Shown piece by piece: positions 43,523 through 55,092 of a stretch of DNA of 64,000 bases; within the stretch, counting starts at the first letter, position 1; each line of letters opens with the position of its first letter. The DNA is taken from assembly GCF_003086295.3 (NCBI RefSeq), contig NC_092054.1, forward strand, positions 59,125,546-59,189,545, written 5' to 3'. The notes under the pieces were generated by a model. That model ran no database searches. It had not been told where the DNA came from and saw only the letters and a program-made list of their open reading frames with translations. Source of the DNA: Arachis hypogaea (Eukaryota > Streptophyta > Magnoliopsida > Fabales > Fabaceae). The position numbers were made by a program, and so were the translations under genes.

Positions 43523-44932
43523 AAAGAAAGAGCGATGAATTTTACATAATTAAAGTGTAATCACAATTTCTGCGCACCAGTTTTACTTTCCCTTCCTTAT
43601 TATGTGATATATGTGAAAAAAACATGTTTCCTATGCTTTAAAAATATTAATTTTAATTGCCCTTTATTACCATTCGATGCTGTGATTTGCATGTTAAGTA
43701 TTTTTAGATCTCCTAAGGTAGGAATGGCTTAGAGGACAGAAAGGAAACATACAAAAATGGAAGGAAAGCACAAAAATGGAGTTTTGAAGAAAAGAGCAGC
43801 GACGCGAATGTATGGACGACACGGCCGCGTGCCTAACGCGAAAAGGCATCAACGCGAATGCGTGACTGACGTGGACGTGTGCCTTGAGTAGAACACAAAT
43901 GACACGTACACGTGACCAAAGCGAACGCGTGACAAAGAAAACTCTCAGATGACGCGAACGCGTGACAGACGCCACACACCAGAATCTGCAGAAAATGCCC
44001 CCAACAATTTTTGGACCTTTTTCGACCCAATTCTGAATCCAGAAACACAGAGTATAAGCCAGAGAATGGAGGAATCAAAGAGGGGGGTCTTCCATTAGTC
44101 ACTTTTGATAATTTAGATGTAGTTTTTAGAGAGAGATGTTCTCTCCTCTCTCTTAGGTTTTAGGAATAGGATTCCTCTTAAAGGATTTAGGATTTCAACT
44201 CTTTATCAGGTTCAATATTCCCTTTGTATTTTTATTTATTCTAATGCTTTTATTCGTATCTGACTTATGTTGCCAAATTGGCTTATGAATTCTTTATGTT
44301 CAGATTGATTTTCTTTTATTAATGCAATTAAGGTATTTCAGATTTATGATTTTTATTTAGCTCTTTATAATCTTGGCTTTCATTGATTGATTGGAGACTC
44401 TTGAGTTATCAAACTTATCGTGATTGATAATTGTTATTTTTGCTAATTGAATTGAATTCCAATAACTCTAGTCCTTTCTTAGGAATTGGCTAGGACCTGA
44501 AGATCAAACTAATTAGTCCACTTGACTTTTCTTTGCTTTAGTAAAGGTTAACTAAGTGGGATTAAAACTCAATTCTCATCACCATCGATAAGGATAACTA
44601 GGATAGGACTTCCAAATTCTCATGCCTTGCCTAGAGTTTTATTAGCTATTGATTTATTAGTCCATACAACCTATTTTTCTCATTCAAACCTTTTTCAAAA
44701 ACCCAAAAATACTGTTTTCCATAACCAATAATAAATCATACTTCCCTACAATTCCTTGAGAAGCCCACTCGAGGTTTAAATACTTCGGTTATCAATTTCA
44801 AAGGGGTTCTGTTGCTTGTGACAACCAAACGTTTGTACGAAAGGATTTTCTGTTGGTTTAGAAGCTATACTTACAACGTGATCATATATCTGTGAATTTC
44901 TTTACCGACAGGAAATCTGACTCATCAATGGC

Positions 44933-45557
44933 TCCGTATGAAGCCTTGTATGGATAGAAGTGCCAATCTCCACTTTGTTGGTATGAGTCGGGTGAAGCAA
45001 GTGTATTCGGTACTGATGTGGTAGCAGAGACTACTGAGAAGATCAAGCGAATTCGAGCAACGATTTTACCTGCGCAGAGCCGACAGAAAAGCTATACGGA
45101 TCAGAGAAGGAAACCGTTGGAATTTGAAGTGGGAGAGCACGTGTTTCTGAGGGTTACACCGACAATTGGAATCGGAAGAGCAATCAAAACAAAGAAGTTG
45201 AATCCGAGGTTCGTTGGACCATTTGAGATTCTGAGGCGATTCAGGCCGGTGTCTTTTCAAGTAGCTTTGCCGCCTCACTTGTCCAACTTGCATGACGTAT
45301 TCCGCGTGTCACAACTCTGTAAGTACGTGTCGGATGTGGCTCATGTGTTAGAGCCCGAGTCAGTCGAGTTGAAGGAGAACTTGACATTTCAAGTGACACC
45401 GGTACGTATTGACGACACTAGTGTGAAGTAACTGAGGGGAAAGGAAGTTCAGTTGGTTAAAGTTGCTTGGAAGCGAGCAGGAGTGGAAGAGCATACTTGG
45501 GAATTGGAGCCCGAGATGCGAAAGGATTATCCCGAGCTATTATCAGGTAATCACTAA
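44933..45557 (+). pseudogene. B2 pol, 3' part: integrase C-terminus and chromodomain
   Basis: Resumes the integrase frame after E2: PYEALYG, a stop in place of the usual Arg codon, then the GPY/F-type region (RRKPLEFEVGEHVFLRV, LNPRFVGPFEIL) and LPPHLSNLHDVFRVSQL. TAA at 45429 cuts the protein before the chromodomain VKVAWKRAGVEEHTWELEPE; the family stop is TAA at 45555. The chromodomain type and iMet PBS place B in the chromoviruses, probably the Tekay/Del lineage. Confidence 0.9.
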
Positions 45558-45593
45558 ATTTTGAGGGCAAATTTTCTTATTTGGTGGGAAGAA

Positions 45594-48500
45594 CGTAAGA
45601 ACCGCGACTAATTAACTGTTTAAGTAAATAATTAATATTGCCCAAAATAGGATCCGAAAATTTAGAATGAGAATTTGAGGATTTAAATATAATTTTTGAA
45701 CTTAGTAGATTTTTCTGTGTCAGAAAATGTATTTCTGTGAAAAACCGAGTAAAACTGCGAACCGGCAGCTAAATCGGTTGAATCGGTTTAAGTCTGTCCG
45801 GTACTATGTGAGAAAAATTAAAAACAGTCAAAAACCTTAGAAAAATATTAGAAATGAAAAACCAAGCGTTAATTTTAAAGGTTTGGCCCAAAGTTGGGCC
45901 AAACGGGCTAAAAATGCTAACGAGTTGGACCGGGCCCAAGTTGGGCCCAAGCCCCAATATATATAACCCAATTAATGAACCCTTTCACTCTCATAAACAC
46001 ACACATACAGCAGAAAGTAAAAGAGGGAGAAGAGAGAAGAAGCACTATTCATCATCATCTTCTCAAGCTCATATCTTGAGCTACAGAGCTCCGATCGCCG
46101 CACCGTTTGTGGCCACGTGATCCTTGCGAAGAGCTCTACAAAACCCATCCAAGAAAATAGTAAGAAAATCACGAAATCCTTCTCATTTTTTCCTTCCAAA
46201 ATTTCGAATTTCTAGGGTTTTGGATTAAGTGAAATTTTGTGATTTTGAGTGTTTAGGTACACTCTAGCCCTTGATTGACATTGGGTTTGGCTTCCAAAAC
46301 TGTTGGGTTAAGGTGAGTTGTTCTTGAACTCTTGTGAATTGATTTATGGTGAGTATTAGGTTTTGATTTATGTGAAATATGTGATATTAGCTTGAATAGT
46401 GGAGCTTGTTAGTGATTGTTGATGCTTGTTGGAGTTGGTTGGTGACTTGGTTGTGGTTGGAGGCTTGACTTTGCACTCAATTGGGGTTTTGGTACATTTT
46501 GGGAATTGGCCAAGGTATGGTTTTGGTTTCTACTATGTAATATATAATATTTTTAGACACTTAGGCTAGTAACCCATAGGATAGGTTTGAATTGAAATGG
46601 TTGTTGAATGGTTGAATGATGATTTATGATGAGTTATGATGAATTGATGATTTTTGAATATGTTGATGAATTACGATGTTGAAATTGATAAATATGGTGT
46701 GAAACATTTGGATCTAGATTAAATGAGATTGATTATGATGCTTGGTATTGATAGATTTATGATTGATGAATGTGTTGAGGAGGATTGATTTTAATGTCAT
46801 ATATTTGATAATTGAGGTTGAGGATAATGAAGTGTAAAGGAAAGTTGGGTATGAATGGTGGAATGTGATACAAAGGATGAGTTATGATGCAAATTGGAAG
46901 TATTGGTTTGATTTTGGTTGAGGATTGTGGAAAATTGAGAATTTGTGAACTTTTGGTAAAACTTAAATTTTAATGAACTTCAATGAATCGTATATTGAGG
47001 TACCGTGCTAGAAATTCAATGTATTTTATATCAAATCAAAGAAAATTGAACAAGCTTTAAAATGGTTTAAATTTTATGGACATCCGAGTTTGGTAGAAAA
47101 AGATATGACTGTTGAAAGTTTGGTGTAAAAACCGAAAATTCTACATTGTTGTAAAATTTTGTGATTTCGGGTTTGTGTGCGCACGCACACCCCTATGAGT
47201 TTTTGAAGCTGTGTGCACGCACAGCCTTGTGCATACGCACACACAGGTGAAGGCTCACTGATGGGAGCTCTAGCACGCCCTGTGCGCACACACAACCAAC
47301 TAAGTTTGGCAAGTTGTGTGCACACACAGACCTGTGCGCACACACACATTGGAAGGTGCATTCTGTTGAGGGCGTTTGCACGCCTTGTGCGAGCAAACAG
47401 AATTGTAAAATTTTGTACCTGCGCGTATGCACACCTCTATTTAAGACTATTTGGCTTATTTTCGGGTATTAAAACATGGGAAAAGGTCCTAGGAGATTTA
47501 ATTTGGTTATACCTTGAAAAGTTAGAGAATGGAGGGTTAGGTTTCTGGTGTACTGAGGATAGGTTTAGTGGAGTGAGAAGGGAGAAAGATATATGAATTG
47601 AGAACTGATGAACTAATAAATTTGGAATGGAAATGTTGAATTGACAGTGGTTGAGATGAGTCGAGGACTCGGAATGAAATGATGGATCCATGGTATACTG
47701 AAAAATGTTTTTCTAAAAACCACTGTATCATTGTTTTATATTGAGATTTGTTGAGGCGCCATGCGCCTGGCAGGAACGGTGGTTGGATCCCACCTGTCGA
47801 GGTAGCGGCGGTGGCGTAAGGGCGGTGGTTCGTCCCGCTTGCGTTGAGATGTGAGGTCCATGGCAATAGTATCCCGCTTGCATCCCTTCGGATCACTAGA
47901 GTGTGCAGGCGCAAAATCCTAAACGGTGTTCCGAGGACCATATCTCGGGGGTTCCCAATCATGATTCCGAAGGGCGACATCTCCATGGAGATGTGTCGGG
48001 TTGGCAGTTGAACCGACAATGTGATATCACAGCTAGTAGGATAGGCATTCATCATATGCATCTTCTATCTGTTGGTATGCTTTGCCAACTTGTAATTGCT
48101 TGCCTAATTGTATACCATGCCTAATTGCCTATTTGAATTACTTGATATATATATGCCTATTGTGTTTTACTTGCATTGAACTTAATTGTGCTTTCTACTG
48201 GGATTGAGGAGTCTCAAAAGGCGATGGTGATGGAATCGCATGGAGGATAGGTTGGTGAAGGCTGTGGGATAGCGGAGAGTGTTAGTTAGAAAATCCACTA
48301 AGTTAGATTACCTTTTTATTATGTTAAGGTTTTGAATTATGCGTTACTGTTTTAGTTATGTTTTAAGATGAATCTTGTGATGGATATGAAGTTCTAGGAT
48401 TGCCTTTAGCGTCCCAGAGTCTTATATCTTACATCACTGGGCACTGTTACCATACTGAGAACCTCCGGTTCTCATACCATATTCTGTTGTTATTTTTAAA

Positions 48501-48973
48501 TGCAGGTCGCAACTCACCTCGGTGAGTTATTTCGATGGTGACAAAGCGGAGGGTCCTGGATATTTTTGGAGTCTTTTTGCTTCTTTTGTTTATATCTCTC
48601 ATCTTTTGTATTTACTTTTGCCTAGAGGCTTGCTTTGAGAGAAAAACTTGTATAAGCTGTTTTAAACTTCAAACTTCTGAATTGTCTGTATATAGCTAGC
48701 CGGCATAAACTCCGCGAGCCGTGGCTAGATCTTATTATGATTACACTCTTATATTTTGTTATATTATGTATATATCTTGTGCGTTAAGTTAGTAGTTTCG
48801 TGAGTACATTTTGCGCTTTTCAAATCCTATTTTTGAGCTATATCATTCACCAGGCTTCTAGACTATATTAATTCTTTCTATATATTATATGTATGAGCTT
48901 AGAACTATCGTAACCTTTGATTAACCTTTGCTTTACGATGCGAGGTAAGGCTTAGGGTAATTAAGGTGTTACA
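45594..48973 (+). repeat. 3' LTR of B2
   Basis: 3,380 bp, CGTAAGAACC to GTTACA, uninterrupted, colinear with 7309-21320. TATA is at about 45958. It lacks about 115 bp present in the left LTR at 9127-9241, deleted between two CTAT words, and has an extra copy of a GTGTGCACGCACAG segment near 47200. The frames inside it have no support. Confidence 0.9.
47170..47430 (+). repeat. GTGCGTACGCAC palindromic repeats in B2 3' LTR
   Basis: Same block as 8895-9165 with one extra and several missing units, so the array changes length between LTR copies of the same element. Confidence 0.8.
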
Positions 48974-49731
48974 ATGAGATTGCATGGCGGTTAGGCTAGC
49001 GAAGGTTATGGGACAGCGCAGAATTGTTAGATTTAGAAATTCACTAAGTTAGATTACCCTTTTTCATTATGGTTTTAAAGAGATGGTTTTAAATTTTACT
49101 TATGTTTTAAGTCTAAATCTCGTGATGGATATGAAGCTCTAGGATTGCCTCTGGCGTCCTGGAGTCTTATATCTTACATCACTGGTTATTGTTACCATAC
49201 TAAGAACCTCCGGTTCTCATTCCATAATCTGTTGTTATTTTTAAGATGCAAGTCACAATCCACCTTGGTGAGTTGCTTTGATGGTGACAGAGCGGAGGAT
49301 CCTGGCTTTGTTTTGAAGTCTTTTGACTTCTTTTGATTAGATCTCTCACTTTTGTATTTATTTATGCCTTAGAGACTTACTTTGAGAGAAATATTGAATA
49401 AGCTGTTTTATTTTCAGCAACTCTGTATTGTCTGTATATAACTAGCCGGCTTAAACTCCGCGAGCTGTGGCTAGATCTTTATACTATTATATTTTGATAT
49501 ATCTATATATATGTTGATATCTATATGTATATCTTGCGCCTCGATTAGTGTAGCTTCGTGTGAACGTTTTATGCTTTTGAACTCTATTTTTGAGCTTAAT
49601 TCTTCATCAGGCTTCTAGAATTATTATTTCTTTCTATATATATTTATGTACAAGCTTTAGAATTGTTGTAACCTTTGATTAACCTTTACTTTACGGTGCG
49701 AGGTAAGGCTTAGGGTAATTAGGGTGTTACA
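48974..49731 (+). repeat. Older B-like LTR fragment
   Basis: Resembles the last 750 bp of the B LTR (ATGGATATGAAGCTCTAGG, CATCACTGG, ending GGGTGTTACA) but is clearly more diverged than the two B LTRs are from each other. It starts exactly where B2 ends, so B probably inserted into this older LTR, whose left part should lie left of the window. Confidence 0.75.
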
Positions 49732-50439
49732 AGATGTGGGTGTCAATGCCTATACATCCGGTCGATGGGATGATAATTTAGGTTTATCATACCAAGATGT
49801 CCTAGCCTGTGTTTGTGTGAACATTTATCTAATTGATGGTCTTACCCCTACTCATAAATCCCTTGGTCCTGTTCACGCCCAATTACACCATATTGTAAAT
49901 CACATCATTTCTTTTGCTTATCTCATGTTGCGTCACATGTATGACTATATCGAGAGCGACAAAAATCTTGCTCTTCCATATGGCATATTTTAACATGTAT
50001 ATTTGAATACTTTGGTGTTTATCTAAACAATGAAACCTATAAAAATAGAAACTCTTACTTGAAAGGAGGCGGTGCAGTTAAGCAACAAAAGAAAGGAACT
50101 ACCAAATCTAAAAGAGTGGTTATTAATAAAGAAGATGACCTTGATGACATCCATAAGTCTGCAGCTAGAACTTCTGCCTCCTCAAGCCAAATGCATCTGC
50201 TCATTGGAGTTGTTAAAGATGTCCTACAAGAGTTCATCAACCTGTCTAAGAACCTGATTACCTTAAGCAATCAAGAAAGAAACCTTGTTGTCCAGAATGA
50301 AAATGCATTAAGGAAAACCAATGATCGGGCTGAAGTGCTTCTTAAGTACGTGGACAACTTGACTAAAGATGAACATGTACCATCTAACCATGAAGATGAG
50401 AAGCCTCTAGGAACTAAGGATGAAGGCTCGGATGTCTAG
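49732..50439 (+). pseudogene. Third plant transposon-like protein fragment, one frameshift
   Basis: It opens abruptly after the LTR fragment and reads YLIDGLTPTHKSLGP, HHIVNHIISF, LPYGIF. One base shift near 49990 then continues with CIFEYFGVYLNNETY, a GGGAVKQQKKG basic linker and a Ser-rich, Leu/Asn/Gln helical tail ending KDEGSDV at 50439. The motifs resemble the family of plant retroelement proteins that includes E1 ORF3, though the match is looser. The N-terminus was cut off by LTR insertion. Confidence 0.55.
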
Positions 50440-51006
50440 GATGTCTCATGTTGCCGCCTCTGCGTCATTTTTGTTTCTATTTAATGACTTATGAGATTGT
50501 TTTTAGTTTTTCTCCTATTATTGATCTTTAGATGATTGAAATAACTAACTTCTAGTACTTTGATATTATTTTTATGCTGTTTTGAACTTCAGCCTCTAAC
50601 TTATCTTTTTTGTAGGATTATCTTTTACCCTCCTTGATGACAAAAGAGGGAGTGAACGATTGATATATTATTTATATTATAGATGGTTGAATGGTTGAAT
50701 TTTTTGTATAGTTGAATATTTTTTTAGATGATGGGTGTATGATGGTGAATGTTTCTAAATGTTTTAATAAACTTTATTGAATAACTCATAATCATGCATG
50801 TAAAGCACACACTTTGGTTTGTCTAGTTGGAATTTTGAGTTTCAGGTATCTTCACAAGTCCATCGAGTAGGAGAATTCATTACAAAAGAAAGGGAAAGCT
50901 CTTCATGTAATTCAAATTGGCATGACCAAAGAGAAGTCTCTAATCTTCACTCTATTTCAATCCCTTTAGGTCCTTTATGAATTATGTTTGTCATCAAAGA
51001 AGATAT
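50440..51006 (+). other. Noncoding DNA between the fragment gene and its LTR
   Basis: Includes CCTCCTTGATGACAAAAGAGGGAG, the kind of text found near the 3' end of SIRE-like copia elements. No gene. Confidence 0.45.
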
Positions 51007-52540
51007 TGTTGAGTTTAAAAAATAATTTCATTATTTATGATGACAAACATATAAGCATTTGGTTGGGTTAAAAGCCTAAATATTGTTTGATGAATGTTTT
51101 TATATTCTAGGCCTATGTTAGTCTATGTTTGAGAAGCCCAAATGCTAACAAGGCCAGCATCATGGCTTATTACATGATGAAAAACTCCTACTGATGCTAT
51201 TGAAGCTTTACCCAAAATTAGTAAAGCAAATCAAAGAAAAAGTGGCTCACTTTTTTATGGCTATAAAATGTTACATCAAACAAGCTTTGGAGGGAAATAT
51301 CAATCAATGGAGCCAAGAATCAAATCAAAATGCTAATTTGGTTCAAAAGAAAAATATTTTGCTATGTTACCATTCTTGTGCAAGAAAATAGCTTGTTGAA
51401 GCTATCACATTTCTGCTGCATCTATTTGGGAAAGAAGAAGAAAAAATTGCTTTCTTCTTCTAATTCAAATTAAGGCTAGAAATGAAACTTGGATCAAAAA
51501 CTTGAATCAATGATGCAAATTATTAAAAGCAAAAAAAAGGAAGAAAAGGGAGCAGTTAAGACAGAGACCAAGCCACCTCTTCAAGCCATGATTCCCTACT
51601 GCTGCTGCCTATCTCCTTTGCAGCTTTGTGCATACTCTACTCTACATTTCTGCTCTGATTTTTAGGAGAAGAAGACAAATTCAACTGTTACAATCTTTAG
51701 AAGTTGACTCTACACACCAGCTCAAGTTTTGGAGGCATTACTGCTATACAAAAAAGAGTAACCAGCCAGAAATTGAAGCAAGAAAAGTGAACCAAAATTT
51801 GAGTTTTCATAGCATCTCTATCACTTAAAGCTTGATGGAAGCAATGCACCTACACCAAAGAGAGCATTCTGCCAAGATGGAAGGCAAATAAAAAGAAATT
51901 TAAATTTGGTTTTCTCATAACTTTCAAGCTATCACATTTCTTCTCCTTCATGAGGTTACATTGTTTATCTTACTTTCTCAATTTATTTTTCTTTGATTTC
52001 TCATGGTAAAAGGCAATTTGTGAAGTATATGAAAAAGCCATTTAAGAGAAAAGGTAAAGATAGTCATCTTGGAGAGAAAATTCATTTTTTATGTCATTTT
52101 CTTTTGATGTATTTCTATTTTGTGACACGAGCTTTAGAGGTTTTCCTTGTTAAGTTAGGTTAGCACTTAGTGTTGAGAGTCTAGGGAGTGAACCTAGCCG
52201 AAACAAGCTTAGTTAGAAGCTTGGGTCATCCCAGATAGGATTAAGAAGAATCCTAAAAAGTTGGTGTTGTAATCTTTGAAAAAGATAGTGAAAATTCTAC
52301 CATAGTTATGGTGGAGAATGGATGTATGCCACATTGCACAAGGTGATTGAACCAGGATACATGACTGTGTACTCTTCTCTTCTTTGGTCTATTTTTATTT
52401 CATTCGTTATGAAACAAAAATAAATTCTCCTGCATAATCGTTATCACAGATACAGCTGTAACAAAATTTATGAATCTATTTTGGAGTTCAAGTTTGTAAG
52501 TTCAAAAGCAGCCATAGATTCAACCCCCTTCTCTAAGCCA
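51007..52540 (+). repeat. Probable 3' LTR of a SIRE-like copia element
   Basis: Starts TGTTGAGTTTAAAAAATAAT after a degraded purine tract and ends CCTTCTCTAAGCCA. Start and end phrases (GTTGAG..., AGATTCAACCCCC) are ones I associate with SIRE-type LTRs. No partner LTR and no TSD are visible, so the ends are tentative. Short frames inside it are unsupported. Confidence 0.5.
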
Positions 52541-52745
52541 TTAAAAACTTTCAAATTTTTCACTGTATCCAAACTTTCTTAATATGTTTTACCCCAAAAA
52601 TCAAATAAAATAAAATCAAAACCTAAAAATAAAATTTAAAAATTCAAAATAAAAACGAAACAAATTGAAAATGGCAAATAACTTCAAACGACAGGGGATA
52701 CTTATTATCATCAATATGTCTAACATGAATACAAGCAAGGGTAGC
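52541..52745. other. AT-rich junction
   Basis: A-rich filler with AAAATAAAATCAAAACC-type text between the copia LTR and the truncated chromovirus. Nothing recognised. Confidence 0.5.
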
Positions 52746-54308
52746 AACAACCAAGCTATTGGGTTATGATTTTACAATCAAATACAAGAAGGGTAGCGAC
52801 AACCAAGGGGCAAATGGGTTGTCGCATTCGTTCATGCAACTGACCAGGGTAGATTGGGCGCTTTTACCCTTATTGCAACACGAGCTTCAAACGTATTCGC
52901 CTGAATAAGATTTTATAGAGGCCAAAATGCATTCAGGGAGGTTACAAGTTACAACTCAAATATGGTTTATCATTTTGGAATGATAGACTCGTGATTTCAG
53001 CTTCTTCTTCCTTGATTAAGAACTTGTTGAAAGAGGGCCATGATTTCATTAATGGGGGACATGGAGGTGTGCAGAAAATCCTGTCCTACTTAGCGGCCCA
53101 ATTTTATTGGAAGGACATGGCTAAATCAGTCAAAGACTACGTTCGAATTTGCTCCATTTTCCAACAGGCTAAGTATAACACACAACCACATGCTGGCTTG
53201 TTAGAACCTCTTCCCATTCCATCGCAGATTTGGTAGGATTTTTCGATGAATTTTATCACTGGTTTGCCCGTGGCACATGGTTGTTTTGTAATCCTGGTGG
53301 TAGTGGATCGTTTGTCCAAATTTACAAATTTCATTCCCCTCCCAAAAGATTTCATCGCTCCCAAAGTGGCAAAAGGTCTTTGTAAGGAATGTGGTTAGCG
53401 TCCATGGCATGCCTCAATCAATTGTTTCGGACCATGGCAAGGTCTTCACTAGCAGATTTTGGAAGCAATGTACAAGCAACAAGGTATACTGTTGGCCTGA
53501 AGTTCGGCATATCACCCGGAATCCAATGGCCACATAGAGGTACTAAATAGGTGACTTGAGATGTATTTGCAGTGCTATACTCAGGAAAACCCTAAGGCAT
53601 GGTATAAGCTTTTGCCATGGGTGGCTTATAGTTATAACACATCCTTCCATTCAGCTATCAGTATGACGCCTTACAAGGTAGTATTTGAGAAAGATCCTCC
53701 ACCCCTACTACGTTATGGCCCACACCTAAATGACCCTTCAGTGTTGCATGAGCAATTACAGTTAAGGAGTGCAGTGTTGACGACCTTAAAACAAAATTTA
53801 TACAAGGCACAAGCAAAAATGACAGCTTAGGCAGATAGCAACTGAAGAGAGTTAGATTTCAGTGTTGGAATTTTGTTTATGTGAAATTATAGCCTTATCG
53901 ACAGTGCTTCATGGCATTGAGAAAGCATCAGAAATTGTCCATGACTAATTTTGGACCTTTTCCAATAATTGCTCGGGTCGGGAAGGTAGCACATAGGTTG
54001 GAACTACCTAACTCAGTTAGAATTTACCTAGTCTTCCATATCTCTCTGCTGAAAAAGTGTGCAAGGGTCTCCACTCCATCAACCATTCCATCACCATTGC
54101 TGTTAGACGAGAGCGGGTGCCAACTACAACCACATGCGATTTTGGGACACCACATGATTAAAAAGGATGACAAGTGAACTGAAGAAGTTCTGATTCATTG
54201 GTAGAACTCATCTAGTGAGGAGGCCACTTGAGAGCTCTACGAGGATGTGAAAGATCAATACTCTACTTTTAACTTTGAGGACAAGGTCACTTTCAATGGA
54301 GGGGGTAA
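52746..54308 (+). pseudogene. Element C: 5'-truncated chromovirus pol (RNase H end, integrase, chromodomain)
   Basis: Begins with the end of RNase H (KLLGYDFTIKYKKGSDNQ). Several frame breaks later comes the integrase zinc-binding and core region: GGHGGVQKILSYLAAQFYW, KDYVRICSIFQQAK, then MNFITGLPVAHG (first Asp replaced by Asn), VVVDRLSKF, and SIVSDHGKVFTSRFWKQ. The third part reads AWYKLLPWVAYSYNTSFHSAISMTPY, then FGPFPIIARVGKVAHRLELP and a chromodomain-like end (VLIHW, EEAT, FNFEDKVTF). Stops and shifts occur throughout. The 5' half, PBS and 5' LTR are absent. It is a different lineage from B. Confidence 0.85.
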
Positions 54309-54584
54309 TGGTACAAGTCAAAGAAAGAGTACAATTGAAAGAGGGGCTCAACAAAAAGGAAATTTACAAAATAAGAGCTCTAACTAAACTTGCACGAGGG
54401 AGGAGAGGTATGAAATAGCTGAAGGAGAATTAGAGAAGATTATCTTGATGCACTGTAAGTCTCATCCCACTGACCCTCTTTTTCTCTTACACTCAAACTT
54501 CTTCTTCTTCAATTCTTGGTCTTATACTGATTCACTATTTCTAATATAGGTTATGCGCTAACTGTACTTGGCTGGAATTCTATC
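54309..54584 (+). repeat. Start of element C 3' LTR, interrupted by T
   Basis: TGGTACAAGTC follows the purine tract GGAGGGGG, the right place for an LTR start. It continues to the T insertion at 54584 and presumably resumes at 62123, but the far end cannot be recognised. Confidence 0.5.
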
Positions 54585-55092
54585 TGATCTGTCCGTTGAC
54601 TATAATTTACCTCAGGTAAAACTATAAATTAGAATCGGGTTAAAACTAAATACACACATACTATATCAGGAGTACGTGGAGAGTACATGTTTTGCTCTCC
54701 TAACGGATTTATCCTATAAAATCAAATAACTACGTACCAACCCAGATGGGCACAGAAATCTCTCCGTAAATCTCTCTAAAGAAGAGCACTAAAGAGCAGT
54801 TATCACCCACTTAGTAACAGCTCCATAATATTAGACCCACTAAGTAACCACTTGTAGGACAACAATTCTATATATATATCCACTCCTGACATGAAGGAGG
54901 TATGTTATTCACTCTGAATATCATCTCTATTACTCATACTCTTACTTACTTGAGCGTTAGAGTCCCATTGCAGGTGCCCACCGCCGCCGTCCTTACAAGA
55001 AGACGATGCTCCTTCCTCTCACTCCCAAGGAAAGCAAGTTCAAGTACTAACAGAATATGCTATACCTCGGAGTCTATTTTCACACAGGAACA
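54585..55092 (+). repeat. T LTR 1
   Basis: 508 bp, TGATCTGTCC to CACAGGAACA. TATA-like CTATATATATATCC near 54868. It is the left outer LTR, beside CTATC. Confidence 0.9.

Larger units (their letters stand above)
41858..43579 (+). mobile_element. S2: solo LTR of the E1 family, TSD GTTTT
   Basis: 1,722 bp from TGATGAGCGGATAA to CTGCGCACCA, flanked by GTTTT at 41853-41857 and 43580-43584. It is the plus-strand equivalent of the E1 LTRs and a little longer. TATAAATA at 42458-42465 is a good TATA box. The U5 hairpin CCTTAC-TCAC-GTAAGG is at 43415-43430. A PBS-like string GTTTTTGGCGCCATTACCAG sits at 43501-43520, inside the LTR, about 60 bp before its end. Its presence shows the E1 family has transposed at least twice in this window. 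Confidence 0.92.
25414..44927 (+). mobile_element. E2: non-autonomous Athila-like retrotransposon, TSD ATGGC, hosts E3 and S2
   Basis: ATGGC at 25409-25413 and 44928-44932 flanks the unit, and its removal rejoins the integrase reading frame of B2 exactly. LTRs open TGATAAACYCATATTTTATG and end GACTCRTCA. Without nested insertions the element is about 9.9 kb: 5' LTR 1,452 bp, interior 7,040 bp, 3' LTR 1,435 bp. Interior order: PBS, ORF1, AGACAA hairpin, CpG-rich palindromic array, C-rich tract, splice-acceptor-like site, ORF3, hairpin-PPT, 1.7 kb noncoding, hairpin-PPT. There is no RT or integrase. All ORFs are broken. Confidence 0.93.
41766..44927 (+). repeat. 3' LTR of E2, split by S2
   Basis: Segments 41766-41857 and 43585-44927 (plus one GTTTT) form about 1,435 bp colinear with the 5' LTR. 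CpG words lie at 43795-43978. It ends GACTCATCA before the ATGGC duplication. Confidence 0.9.

Noticed and set aside
21628..45557. B2 as an active autonomous element
   Set aside because: Stops and frame changes occur in gag, RT, RNase H and integrase, plus the E2 insertion.
50055..50270. Antisense frames over the 49.7-50.4 kb gene and over ORF1 of E2 and E3
   Set aside because: Shadows of the sense frames with no independent support.
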